DNA from: Dendrolimus kikuchii
Taxonomy: Eukaryota; Arthropoda; Insecta; Lepidoptera; Lasiocampidae
DNA length: 64,000 nt
Assembly (NCBI GenBank): GCA_019925095.2
Contig: CM034409.1
Location: forward strand, 2,421,001-2,485,000
Direction of reading: 5' to 3'
Numbering within the stretch: the first letter of the stretch is position 1; every line of letters starts with the position of its first letter. Below, one piece after another: positions 32,948 through 43,029 of this stretch. A program made the position numbers and the translations under genes. The notes under the pieces are model-generated. The model was given only the letters and a program-made list of their open reading frames with translations. It ran no database searches and had not been told where the DNA came from.

Positions 32948-33495
32948 TAATATTTTCTTAAGTTTTCGCGACTTGTATACATAATAAAACTACGTTTTAA
33001 CGGTTTTAAGCGCGGTAATTTTATTTGATTTTGGTTTTTCCGACGTTTCGGCCACTTTTCAGTGGCCGTCATCACGGAAGACAAAGATGTCAAGTGTCAA
33101 CGAGTATTGTTAAAGTTTTATTTAGCCTACCGCCAACTTATTAATTTTAATTATTTAATTTTATTTTTAATTTTGTTTATGGTTATTATTTACTCTATGG
33201 GAGCCTAATCTAATTTACTACCGCTTCGCAACATGTTATGGCTTGAAGAGAAGAAGCGGCGCAAGAAACTCTTCAGCAAACATGCCTAGCTCTAATAATT
33301 TATATAATATTAAAATGGGTGGAAGGAAAATAAAAGTAATTATCAGTCAAGTTGGTTTGTGTTCCGTTGTTTGACACTTGACATCTTTGTGTTCCGTGAT
33401 CACGGCCACTGAAAAGTGGCCGAAACGTCGGAAAAACCAAAATCAAATAAAATTACCGCGCTTAAAACCGTTAAAACGTAGTTTTATTAAGAAGT
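32948..33495 (-). mobile_element. PLE derivative flanked by inverted termini
   Basis: 32948-33371 is the minus-strand 3' region. 33372-33495 is a second copy of the terminal segment on plus. The two hairpin-bearing arms face each other, with only the 3' UTR between and no GIY-YIG codons. In this copy the minus-strand core reads GUGAUGA, whereas the plus-strand partner reads GUGAUCA. Confidence 0.65.
33392..33433 (+). ncRNA. Hammerhead-like hairpin, plus-strand arm
   Basis: All elements of the fold are present on plus: UUCC/GGAA, GUGAUCA, GGCCACU-GAAA-AGUGGCC, GAAAC and GUC. Confidence 0.4.
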
Positions 33496-33692
33496 TTTAT
33501 AGTTTTGTCATGTGCGTCTGTGTGTCTGTACAATTAAAGCTCTATAACTCCAATCTTGTTCAGTCGAAATCCTCAGTAAGTCGAAAAAAGGCCGTTCCCT
33601 TCCATTAAACCCCCAAATATTCGATATCTTGAATTATTTAGACTTTGTAACTCAAACAAAATGTTATTTCCCTATATAGGCATTTCTTTTAC
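33496..33692. other. Unassigned interval
   Basis: A 76-codon frame ending here starts in PLE termini and has no recognised content. Confidence 0.35.
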
Positions 33693-33950
33693 ACAGGTAC
33701 AAATATAACTGAACACAACCAGTCCAAACGTAATGTACGATTCAATAACCGGCGCAAAGTCCGTCACTAGATTATATAATGTACACAAATCTTGCTCCGC
33801 TTGTGGTTATCGCTCGACTACCTCGTCCATCAATTGAGGCATTGCTTTATACTGCACAGATGCAACATGTCTGCTCGGCCGCGTGACCGAATTTCGTAGA
33901 ATCACACCTGGCTAATGACTGCCATAAAAGATTACAACACACAATGTTCA
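33693..33950 (-). mobile_element. LTR fragment, same family as the solo LTRs
   Basis: Contains ACACAGGTACAAATATAACT and a GTCCGTCACTA block, then CACACCTGGCTAATGA. The first ~100 bases seen in the copy at 41770 are missing, and so is the far end. Confidence 0.6.
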
Positions 33951-34038
33951 ACGCACCGGATATTCCTTTCTTTATTCTTTGACTAACTTCAACTTACAGA
34001 GTCTGATTTTTGAAATTCGAGTTATCGAGTATAAATAT

Positions 34039-34152
34039 TGTTACGACCGAGGTGCCGACAAAGGCAAATTCACACCTTCAGCTCTCTAGAAACACATTCT
34101 ATTACCTTTTCGGCATTTGGACTTCTTTTGTTCACTTTGTGTTTAAAATTTA
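34039..34152 (+). mobile_element. LTR 5' fragment cut by RTE-1
   Basis: Begins ATAT|TGTTACGACC like the complete LTR at 29967, then breaks at TTTAAAATTTACAT where RTE-1 starts. Confidence 0.6.
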
Positions 34153-34600
34153 CATACATACATACATAACTTCACGCCAGTTCCCTTGCGGGGTAGGCAC
34201 GAACAACAGAGCGCCATTTAGGCTTATTCTTACACACCTCACTTGCTTCTTTGACATTCATAACTCTTGTCATGCACGCTCGTCGGTTCTTAAAGCTCCT
34301 TACATCACCTTCTGCTAGTACACGAATAATATACGTATATATTATTAATATACAGATATACAATGCAAAAGTGGATAGATGCAGAAGTCGTGGAAGACCA
34401 CCATACACCTTCCATGATCAAATTGATCGTGTACTAGCGGAGGGTGATGTCAGGAGCCTTAAGAACAGACGAGCGTGCATGACAAGAGTTATGAATGTCA
34501 AAGAAGCAAGTGAGGTGTCTAAGAATGGGCCTAAATGGCGCTCTGGTGTTCGTGCCTACCCCGCAAGGGAACTGGCATGACGTTATGTATGTATGTACCT
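34153..34600. repeat. Inverted pair of RTE-1 tails
   Basis: A minus-strand tail at 34153-34325 and a plus-strand tail at 34345-34600 both end outward in ATGT runs, making ~170-base inverted arms. The plus copy reads AKVDRCRSRGRPPYTF through KEASEVSKN to ARELA-stop. Confidence 0.7.
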
Positions 34601-34609
34601 AATAAACTT

Positions 34610-35082
34610 GTTTTATTATTGCATGAGTTCAGCAAACAGCCCACTTGATGGAAAGCGGTTACCATCGTCTATTGACAAATGTAACACCAAAGATGCTGCG
34701 GCTCCCTAAAGAGAGACTGGAACCTGGCCACTAATACCGGAACACAACTCAAGGTTGTTATGGCGGCATAATCTAGACCAGGAGTGGTAGCCATCCAGAC
34801 GGGCAAATGCCCTACCACCTGACTGTAGGTTGTCGCCTCTTGCGACGCGCGGGTCCGTCGGAGGAGGGTGGTTTTAGTGGGTATTAGCCATTTGGGCTCG
34901 AGTCTTCACACAAGCCGGTCGATTACTGTTTGGATTGCCTCTTCTGGAAATGCCTCCATGATCGACTATGGTCTAATCCCTTGCAAAGGACCCGGTATTG
35001 TGCGTAAATAGTATTTCCCCCGCCTGAAAAAAAAGGCCGCCCGGCTGCAGAAAATTGTATTCTTACTCCGTGCCTGCACGGA
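34610..35082 (-). repeat. SINE-A split by LINE-Q
   Basis: Sense 3' part 34610-34846, 5' part 35035-35082. The join falls in CGCCTCTTGCGAC against GGCCGCCCGG, continuous in uninterrupted copies. Confidence 0.7.
34847..35034 (+). mobile_element. LINE-Q 3' end with poly(A)
   Basis: Shares GGAGGGTGGTTTTAGTGGGT and CAAAGGACCCGGTATTGTGC with 7804-8278, ending CCCCCGCCTGAAAAAAAA. It is shorter (5'-truncated) than the first copy. Target duplication is not clear. Confidence 0.65.
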
Positions 35083-35092
35083 CTACTGTCAG

Positions 35093-35298
35093 AAAATACC
35101 TCAAGGTTGTTATGGCAGAATACTCTAGACCAGGCGTGGCAACCATCTAAACGGGCAAAGACCCTACCACCTTTTTCGGCTGCCGGTGTTGCACACAAGC
35201 TTCTTATTAGAGGCTGCTGGTTTGTTTTATCGCCTGTTACGAAAGGCCATCGGGCCGCAGGAAATTATATTCTTTTTCCATTCCTGCACAGATAAAAA
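35093..35298 (-). repeat. SINE-A partial copy
   Basis: Diverged 5' two-thirds, with an unusual ~30-base insertion (GGTGTTGCACACAAGCTTCT) near 35187. Confidence 0.6.
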
Positions 35299-35333
35299 CT
35301 CAACTGACATGAATACAAAAAAAAATTCAAGAG

Positions 35334-35622
35334 AAGAAAGAATACAATTTCCTGTGGCCGGGCGGCCTGTCGTAAGAGGCGACAAAACAACCCACAGCCA
35401 GGTGGTAGGGTGTTTCCCTGACTGGATGGCTACCACCCCTGCTCTAGAGTATGCCGCCATAACAACCTTGAGTTGTGTTCCGGCATTAGTGGCCAGGTTC
35501 CAGTCTCCCTTAAGAGAGCAGCAGCGCATTTGTAGCACCTTTGGTGTTGCAAATGTCCATAGGCGATGATAACCGCTTTCCATCAAGTGGGCCGTCTGCC
35601 TGTCTGCTGAACTCATACAACT
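35334..35622 (+). repeat. SINE-A copy, nearly full length
   Basis: Starts at AAAGAATACAATTTCCTG (lacking the first ~20 bases) and ends CTGAACTCATACAACTAAAAA with a weak poly(A). Confidence 0.75.
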
Positions 35623-35999
35623 AAAAACCATCATAGAAACTAACACGTATCACTCCTATTTCCGTACAGAACGTTGTAGGAAACTTTTACTGGAAATCCA
35701 AAATTGGTTTACACGAGTCTTATAATACACTGGCTGTTAATAAAACAGCCATAAATAGTCCCCGCTTTCAAGGGTTGTTATTAAATCCAGCCAAAAGCGG
35801 TTACGGCCGTAAAATATTACTTTTTCAGTTCAAACCCTGTTCATAATCTCGTTTCTTAGAAAAATAATATCCTAAAAATTACGCCATAAACTATTTTATT
35901 GGCATGTTCTGCTTTTTATTAATCTAATGCCGAAAATAGCCTATCGAGGTAACGTCTATCAAGTTGCGCATTTTTTGACAATAATTTCAATAATCAAAT
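35623..35999. other. Unassigned interval
   Basis: Nothing recognised. Confidence 0.4.
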
Positions 36000-36270
36000 A
36001 AACGTGCATATATGAAGAGTTTAATGAAAGTAGATTAAGCGAAAGTTGTTTGTCGGGATCGTCGCAAGTGGAGATCTATAGTATCTGCCTACCCCCATGG
36101 AAAACAGGCGCTATAATATGTATATGTATACTACATAATTTTATACTGCGCAAAATATACTACATACCGAAGTAAGAAAGAAAGTTGGTCTGAAAGAGAG
36201 TGTCGGGGTGAAGGTAAGGAAAGGAATGCTCCGGTGGTTCGGGCACGTGGAAAGAATGCATGATGAAAGA
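36000..36270 (+). pseudogene. RTE-2 tail followed by an RTE-1 fragment
   Basis: 36000-36135 gives KVDXAKVVCRDRRKWRS-like text, then AYPHGKQAL and an ATGTATATGTA end. 36160-36270 gives the RTE-1 KESVGVKVRKGMLRWFGH, then VERMHDERI, and breaks off before GRPRHTF. Confidence 0.6.
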
Positions 36271-36867
36271 ATACTGGTTTCGCAAAACCCACAAAGCTGC
36301 TGCCAGGCCACCAGAAGCCACAGATGGCGACCTAAAGCCGGAGATGGCCACCGAACGCCGCAGATTGGCCAACGAGAGCTGTTGTGAAGCCAAACCCAGT
36401 TACCGATGGGTAGTTGCCCAATAAGTTGCAGCTGAGATTAAGAGGTAAAACCTCGAGGCCCCAACCTCCTCATTATAGATAAAGAGGAAGAACACCCTGG
36501 AGAGGGAGAGACACAGAATTTCAAAATGAAATCTTAACTTCATTTGACGCTTTTGGTCACGTGAGCTCCATCTATACTTTTATTCTTTTGTCCTAGAATT
36601 GAACTATATCTGCCTACCCCCAGACGACATACTCGTGTTGAAACCGCAACCAATTTGCTGTGGCGTTAGATTGATAGCTCGAATAGGAGACACTATTAGT
36701 CATAGTGAGATGGGAGCCGTCAAAAGAGTGCCGTTGATCCAATTTATCAATGACATACTGAATTTTCTATAATATGATCTGCAACTATAGATTACCTACA
36801 TACTTGGGGTCTTATGACATATGTTGTCAACCTAAATTTAAGGCAGCTAATATATATTTGTAGGAGA
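36271..36867. other. GC-richer block of unknown origin, then AT-rich DNA
   Basis: 36290-36530 (CCAGGCCACCAGAAGCCACA and ACCTCGAGGCCCCAACCTCC) looks like a retroelement end, without a recognised protein. 36600-36867 is unassigned. Confidence 0.4.
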
Positions 36868-37603
36868 CTAGCTGTACCCGACAGTTTTTTTATTATTTTT
36901 TTATTGCAGGAGATCAGCAGACAGGCAGACGGCCAACTTGATGGAAAACGGTTACCATCGCCTATGGACATTTGCAACACCAATGTTGCTACAAATGCGC
37001 TGCTGCTCTTTAAGGGAGACTGGAACCTAATGCCGGAACACAACTCAAGGTTGTTATGGCGACATACTTTAGACCAGGGGTGGTAGCCATCCAGTCGGGC
37101 AAATGCCCTACCACCTGGCTGTGGGTTGTTAAGTCGCCTCTTACGACAGGCCGCCCGGCCGCAGGAAATTGTATTCTTTCTCTGTTCTTGCACGGATAAA
37201 AAGATGTTGCCTGCTCTTAAAAATAAAATGTAGAACCTGATTGCAGCGCCATCTACCGGGACCTATTGTTAATCTAAACCATTCTCGAATCCACTTGAAC
37301 ACAAACAAAAAAATCATCACAATCGGTCCCACTGCTTAGGAGTTCAGCGGCGCCACCTACCGGGTCCAATTATGAATCTAAACCATTCTCGAATCCACTT
37401 GAACATAAACAAAAAATTTCATCAAAATCGGTTCAATCGTTTAGGAAGGATTCAATGATATAGCCACAAACCTGTCGTCAGGTCACCACCACCACTGATT
37501 AAAGAACGACCTACTAAAGTTTTATCAGAATCTGATCAATGCTTTAGGAACATATTGAGGACAAACATACAAACATTGATTTTTATTTCTATAGATATAT
37601 AGA
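36868..37603 (-). mobile_element. HLE-C copy split by SINE-A
   Basis: Minus-strand start A|TCTATATATCTATAG at 37603 and end GGGTACAGCTAG|T at 36868. The body holds two copies of CCACTTGAACA-AAACAAAAA-type text ~110 bases apart. SINE-A fills 36896-37200. Confidence 0.6.
36896..37200 (-). repeat. SINE-A copy inside HLE-C
   Basis: Full length. It lacks a short stretch (GGTCACTAA) in the middle. Lies a few tens of bases from the HLE 3' terminus. Confidence 0.8.
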
Positions 37604-37639
37604 TTTTTTAAGCCAGTAACTCTTTTGGGCCTCTTCAGA

Positions 37640-37825
37640 TCTGACACACACAACAGACATTTTTAGAACACCTCGCCATCCCTTCAACAATTTTGCAGCA
37701 TAAGAAACTTAGCAAATTGGCACTACCGATAGCGGATTGAAGTCATTGTTAATCTATTTTAAATAAAAAGAGTTATAAATGACAAGAATTTTTTACATTA
37801 TCGTCTGGAAATAATATTTTATATA
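37640..37825 (+). repeat. Rpt-X, first part of a split copy
   Basis: Aligns with 28840-29010. Homology resumes only at 40855, after the Jockey LINE. Confidence 0.6.
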
Positions 37826-37963
37826 TTATATTTATTTATTTAATTTATTTGGGAAACATACAATAATTATAATTCTTACAATATAAAACACATAACTTAA
37901 TACACATATCAACTAAGATTACACTAAAAAAAAAAAAAAAAAAAAAAAAACCCGGACCACATC
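37826..37963. repeat. AT-rich tail and A(25) run before the Jockey frame
   Basis: A TTTATTTATTTAATTTATTT stretch resembling 5634-5660 is followed by an A run at 37926-37950. The Jockey coding frame begins 13 bases later. The A run lies 5' of the LINE and so is not its own tail. Confidence 0.5.
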
Positions 37964-40090
37964 GTGTCCCGCCAAGACACGGAGACGGCAATCGAGGCCC
38001 TCACCAGCCACCTTCAATCCGCAGTGCGGAACTCGTCCAGGCAGGTACCAGTGGAGGATGACCGCCACTTATGCCTGCCGGACGAGGTGAGGGTACTGCT
38101 GAGGGAAAAGAGAGCCGCCTCCAGAGCTCACGACAGATATCCTACCGAGGATAACAGAGTCCGACTCCGCGAACTAGAGCGCGAGGTCAAACTACGTATC
38201 CGGGAAGTCAGGGAACAACGTTGGGACAGAACATTGAGGGATATCGAACCAACTCACCAGGCGTACTGGAAGCTGGCTAGAGCTCTCAAATCAGACACCC
38301 TTACTGTCATACCCGCGCTAGAAAGAGCCGACAACACCGAGGCGTTCGATGACGAGGAGAAGGCCGAGTGCCTTGCTCAGAGTCTAGAGCTTCAATGCTC
38401 CCCCACTACGCAAAACGTCGACCAGTCACACCTGACGGAGGTAGACTCCGAGGTCGAACGTAGATCCTCCTTACCAGCGGAAACCACACTCGACACGGTC
38501 ACGGTCGAAGAAGTGCAAGATCTGATCAAGTCTCTCAAACCGCGAAAGGCCCCAGGGACCGATGGCATCAACAATCGCGTTTTAAAACTCCTACCCGCCC
38601 ATCTAATTATAATTCTAGTGAGCATCTTCAATGCCGCCATAACAAACTGCTCCTTTCCCGCGATCTGGAAGGAAGCAGATGTCATCGGTATTCACAAGCC
38701 GGGAAAACCGGCTAATAAACCGTCCAGCTACCGTCCAATCAGCCTACTGAGCGCACTCAGCAAGCTTTACGAGAGGGTCATCCTCTCTCGACTTAGAGAT
38801 TTTGCCTTCAGCAAACATCTAATACCCGATGAGCAATTTGGCTTCCGTGCCAGACACTCATGCGTCCAACAGGTGCACCGCATCACGGAGCACATATTAT
38901 CTCACTTTGCCCATCGCCCCCGCCCTATAGGAACAGCCGCACTGTTTCTAGACGTAGCAAAAGCCTTCGACAAGGTCTGGCACAACGGCTTGATTTACAA
39001 GCTGTACCAGTTCGGTATGCCAGACAGACTCGTGCTCATCTTGCGAGACTTCCTCCTAGGTCGTAGCTTCCGTTTTCGAGTGGAGGGAACGCGCTCGTCC
39101 CCTCACCCACTCACAGCCGGTGTACCGCAGGGCTCGGCTCTGTCGCCACTACTCTTCACGCTGTACACCAGCGACATCCCAAAAACTCCAGATGTGGAGT
39201 TGGCCCTCTTTGCGGATGACACCGCACTCTATACATCAGATAAAAACCGACAAATGGCTTGCGTCCGGCTGCAGGCAGCTGTCACAGAGCTAGGCGAATG
39301 GTTTCGCAAATGGAGGATAGAGGTAAACCCGGAGAAAAGCGCAGCAATGTTCTTTTCCCCGGGCACGCTTCGCTCCCCCAAACGCGCTAGCCTTCGCCTA
39401 AAAACCATTTCGCTCTATGACCAACAAATCCCCTGGGCAAAGTACACCAAATATCTTGGTGTCACCCTAGATCGGAACTTGCGCTTCAACGAGCATATCA
39501 CTATAGTCCGAAATAGAGCGCGATTTGTGATGGGTCGTTTAGCACCCATGATAGACAAACGAAGCAAAATGTCCCTCAGACACAAGCTTACTCTGTATAA
39601 AACATGCATCCTCCCGATCATGACATACGCGAGTGTGGTATTCGGCCATGTCAAGCCTGCCCTTTTAGATAAACTGCAAATCGTGCAGAATAAATTCATG
39701 CGCAGAGCCGTCGGTGCTCCCCTCTATATGCGTAACGTCGACCTCCACCGCGATCTGGAGCTTCCCTCCATCAAAAACTACATTACGTCGCTCTCGCGTA
39801 AGTATTTCGATCTCGCGCCGCACCATCGAAATCCGCTCGTCGTGTCCGCGTCCGATTATAAGCCTCGTCGAAAGGCTCTTGTGCGACGACCGCGTAACGT
39901 CCTGACGGACAGAGTCGACGTTATTACGAAACGGCTGGCCCGGATCAGTCCGCCCACGGTTAGAACAGTAGGCTGGCAGGCACCGACAGACAGACACAGA
40001 CGGCGGCGTCTCAGACGCCGCCAATCAAGATCTCTCCACGTCCCCGCGAGGGACGCTAGGAGACATAGCTCACCCCACAGGATAGACTAG
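37964..40090 (+). CDS. Jockey-type LINE reverse transcriptase, 5'-truncated
   Basis: 708 codons with no internal stop. The frame is open upstream to a stop at 37925, and position 37964 is GTG, so no real start is present: the N-terminal endonuclease has been lost. The order is a basic linker (residues 1-160), RKAPGTDGINN near 194, SYRPISLLSALSKLYERVI near 255, DEQFGFRARHS near 290, DVAKAFDKVWH near 330, GVPQGSALSPLLF near 386 and the catalytic FADD near 416. YLGVTLDR follows near 490, with an arginine-rich C-terminus. The motif set fits the Jockey clade of non-LTR retrotransposons, which copy their RNA at a nicked target. Higher GC than its flanks and an intact frame imply a recent insertion. 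It cannot be autonomous without an endonuclease. Confidence 0.85.
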   Translation: MSRQDTETAIEALTSHLQSAVRNSSRQVPVEDDRHLCLPDEVRVLLREKRAASRAHDRYPTEDNRVRLRELEREVKLRIREVREQRWDRTLRDIEPTHQAYWKLARALKSDTLTVIPALERADNTEAFDDEEKAECLAQSLELQCSPTTQNVDQSHLTEVDSEVERRSSLPAETTLDTVTVEEVQDLIKSLKPRKAPGTDGINNRVLKLLPAHLIIILVSIFNAAITNCSFPAIWKEADVIGIHKPGKPANKPSSYRPISLLSALSKLYERVILSRLRDFAFSKHLIPDEQFGFRARHSCVQQVHRITEHILSHFAHRPRPIGTAALFLDVAKAFDKVWHNGLIYKLYQFGMPDRLVLILRDFLLGRSFRFRVEGTRSSPHPLTAGVPQGSALSPLLFTLYTSDIPKTPDVELALFADDTALYTSDKNRQMACVRLQAAVTELGEWFRKWRIEVNPEKSAAMFFSPGTLRSPKRASLRLKTISLYDQQIPWAKYTKYLGVTLDRNLRFNEHITIVRNRARFVMGRLAPMIDKRSKMSLRHKLTLYKTCILPIMTYASVVFGHVKPALLDKLQIVQNKFMRRAVGAPLYMRNVDLHRDLELPSIKNYITSLSRKYFDLAPHHRNPLVVSASDYKPRRKALVRRPRNVLTDRVDVITKRLARISPPTVRTVGWQAPTDRHRRRRLRRRQSRSLHVPARDARRHSSPHRID

Positions 40091-40510
40091 GCGTGTTGCT
40101 GGGAAGTTTCTTTCGCCGTTTCTTCTCTCCCAGCCATAACACGTTGCGAAACGGCAGTAAGATAGCGTAGGCCACCGCAAACCACCGATCCCGGCCCGCC
40201 GTGATCCTTCCCTTCGGGCTTTATATTACTCGTCGCCCGTTCTCAATTAGTATTTTGTGTCGCCCTATGGTGGGCATCATTAAATTCATTCCCCATTCAT
40301 GGCAACAGTCCAGCCGAGGTAAAACTCCTTAGGGAGCTCCCTCGAGCAAGTTGCCCCCCCGGGCTCGAGCGCCTTCGCTTCGCGAAGGCACTCGCCCCAA
40401 ACACCCCGGTAAAGTTGTAAGGCCGTAGGCGAGGGTCTTAAGAGAGCCGAGGACGGTAATCATCAATACACACGTGTATCATACGACGTTTTTCAACACA
40501 CTTGTGAATA
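40091..40510 (+). other. Jockey LINE 3' UTR
   Basis: GC-rich untranslated sequence after the TAG stop. Positions 40103-40173 match the PLE 3' UTR module at 20333-20262 (minus). A perfect hairpin GCCTTCGCTTCGCGAAGGC lies near 40370-40388. The 3' boundary is uncertain because no clear poly(A) or target duplication was found. Confidence 0.6.
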
Positions 40511-40854
40511 AAATAACAACAAAAACTCATTTTATTTAGTAGATAAAAAAGTTATATATGAGTGAAAGTTTTATTTATTAAACACGTACGAGTTAAAATT
40601 ATCTATTTAAATAAGAAGTTGCATGAAATGAGCAAGCAATAGGAACATTAATTTATTTGTTCTATAGAACACGATCTTTTTTTTTGAATAATAACTTTTT
40701 TAAGAACAAAGCAACTCAACCAATAAAATTTTAAAAAAAATCTATAACTCACTAGTGAGTTATAATGTTTTTTAGTCACAGTTTGATTATGGGTGTCATT
40801 CTGTGCCTAATTGCGGTGACCATAGAGCCACTTTATGAGCAAGTGTGTTGAAAA
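40511..40854. other. AT-rich interval after the LINE
   Basis: A TATAACTCACTAGTGAGTTATA palindrome-like stretch lies at about 40742-40763. No coding content. Confidence 0.4.
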
Positions 40855-41015
40855 TATTGTTACATATAATTATGGTGAATTATAGAAAACTACTATATAC
40901 AAAACAGGCGCTAATCACTGAATAAATAAAAATATAACCAAATTATTATTCAATTAAGGAAATAGCCAATTGTATCGTTTAGAAATAAGAGGGTACATTA
41001 CAAAATTAATTACTA
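40855..41015 (+). repeat. Rpt-X, second part
   Basis: ACAAAACAGGCGCTAAT and TGTATCGTTTAGAAATAAGA match 29220-29330. A third part continues at 41636-41700 (GGAACATGACAAGAATAAT), beyond Rpt-F. Confidence 0.6.
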
Positions 41016-41162
41016 AAGAAGAAGAATTAAAGAATTTATTCAAAAGTATTAACATAGTGTACAGAACCTTAGTATCGGAAACAACTACTGTAGTATAATA
41101 CTGTGTTGCAGTTGTTAGCTCCCAGTTCCAGGCAACTCTTTTGTTATACAATTTAAATTAGC

Positions 41163-41460
41163 TTTTTTAAAAAGGTTTTTAAATACAAGCTTTTGAGACC
41201 CTGGATATCATGTAGCAGCAGAGTGCTAGCCAAAATAAGTAAAACCAGCCCAAACACGACGGGTCTATCTTGTTTAGTACAGGAGTTCCTATGGCCACCT
41301 TCCGACTCCATCATCAGATAGTATCATATTATTGCATTGTTACGCTATATACATATGCGTGCAAAATTGCAGCTCAATCGGAATCCGGGAAGTTGGTCAA
41401 ATTTAACTTGCAAGATTCCACCCGAACTTACATACATACATAGGTACATCCATTGCAAGT
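41163..41460 (-). repeat. Rpt-F copy
   Basis: Reverse complement of 18853-19150. At its end TTTAACTTGCAA (~41402) and TTGCAAGTTAAA (~41453) form a 12-base inverted repeat around a CATA run. Confidence 0.65.
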
Positions 41461-41769
41461 TAAATAAAAGCTTGTAAAATAGAAAATTGTTTTAAAGTTT
41501 ATCCATTTGGAAATTACTTGGTCTTACTATTTGAAATGTATTTGGGAATGTATATGTGTGTGTTTATGTATGTATGTGGTGTGTATGTGTGTACAAGTAA
41601 ACGAGTGAGTGTGCAGTTACAGACTTATTAGACCTATTAACCTTAACAGGAACATGACAAGAATAATCATACAAGTAAAATGTAACAAAAGATGTCTTCT
41701 GACATTTTTCTCTCCGTTGTAGACAATGTTGCTTCCAATATCTTCTCTTTAAAGCAATCGCTAAGATAT
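41461..41769. other. Mostly unassigned, with the Rpt-X end
   Basis: A TGTGTGTATGTATG-type run lies at 41550-41592. The Rpt-X third part is at 41636-41700. Confidence 0.4.
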
Positions 41770-42240
41770 TGTTACGAGTACGGGACTCGAATTAAAATGC
41801 CGTTAGAATTACTATAGAATTTATTAGAACTATACAAACACGTATAACACAGGTACAAATATAATCGGACGCAATAAGTCCAAATGTAATAATGCACAAT
41901 GCAATAACACTCGCAAAGTCCGTCACTAAATGTACACACGTCTTGCCTCGCTTGTGTTATCGCATTGACTGCCTCCTCTCTCCATCCTGCCGTCGTTTTA
42001 TACTTCACAAGTACAAGTGTGCCCGCTTATATCGTCGACTTAATTTCCTAGAAATCGTAATCCGCACACCTGACTAATCATGCTTGCAAACGGCCATAAA
42101 CGAGTACAATAGGCTGTTCTCCACAATAACCAATAAAGAAGTAAACAAAAGAAGACAATCATAAAGGTATTACAATTGGTTCAAATCCCGACACGTAATA
42201 GCGTGCTTCGTAGAATTTGTCTAGGGGCTAAGTTGTAACA
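41770..42240 (-). mobile_element. Solo LTR (Ty3-type), 471 bases
   Basis: TGTTACGAG...GTTGTAACA with exact ATAT flanks (41766-41769 and 42241-42244). It is collinear with the LTR at 12535-13080. Confidence 0.8.
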
Positions 42241-42387
42241 ATATTAGCCATACAAGCATTAGTTTTTGCCGTATCTGTTTCACGTCTGATAGTAAGAAAC
42301 GTGTTACAATACTGACCTGATAATACTGAACGTCTAGTCTTCGCTTTAAAACGAGAACATGTGTTACTATTTTTATGTTGGTCTACA

Positions 42388-42835
42388 ACAGTGGTTCCCA
42401 AACTTATTTTGTATATTGCCCACTTTGAGAATAAATTATTTTTAGCGCCCCCATTTTTTCACCCACTTAAAAACCACTATAACGTCAAATGAAATTAATT
42501 AATTATTGTGAGCTATATTAGCGGAGGACGGAGCGACCGATTGACATGATTTTTATTTCATTTATTCAATAAAACAGGACAGATATATGAACTACGCGGA
42601 GAGAAATATCGAACAAGTTTGAGCAATCTCTTAATTAATATTAGTTGATGTTCACAAGTTGTAGTCGAGGCTCGGAGAGTTCAGTCGGTGTCTAAGAGTC
42701 CTCCTAGCTAGATGAAATTACAAATCGCCTAAGCCTCTACACAACGCCCCCATTATTTTTTTCTGGGTCTCTTACCTTACCCTTTAGGCCTGCAGCGCCC
42801 ACAGGGGGGCGTTATCGCCCACTTTGAGAAAGGAT
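42388..42835. mobile_element. hAT-type MITE, 448 bases
   Basis: The left end reads ACAGTGGTTCCCAAACTT. The right end, reverse-complemented, has TTCTCAAAGTGGGCGATAAC. An exact eight-base duplication GGTCTACA lies at 42380-42387 and 42836-42843, the size expected for hAT transposase. GCGCCCCCA-type subterminal blocks occur on both sides. There is no transposase frame. Confidence 0.8.
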
Positions 42836-42843
42836 GGTCTACA

Positions 42844-43029
42844 GTAAAGAGTATTGTTTTTATTGTTGACGATTACGAAATCGATTTACATATAACAATG
42901 TTTTACTACAACTATGTGTGTGTAACTATTTGTGCTTAAGCAAGTCGGCAACGTACCAAATGCTCACTTAAATTTGCCAGAATGCTTTTAGTGATGTCCA
43001 ACTGTCAGCTTCAATTTATCGATTAAACA
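42844..43029. other. Unassigned interval
   Basis: Nothing recognised. Confidence 0.4.

Noticed and set aside
36868..36880. A separate Helitron ending beside SINE-A
   Set aside because: The CTAG end fits as the 3' terminus of the HLE-C whose body lies at 37205-37603, with SINE-A inserted between them.
38860..39066. Shadow frames inside the Jockey reverse transcriptase (also 38392-38685, 39415-39699, 39665-40024 and 39714-39905)
   Set aside because: They overlap a frame with clear polymerase motifs and have no recognisable content of their own.
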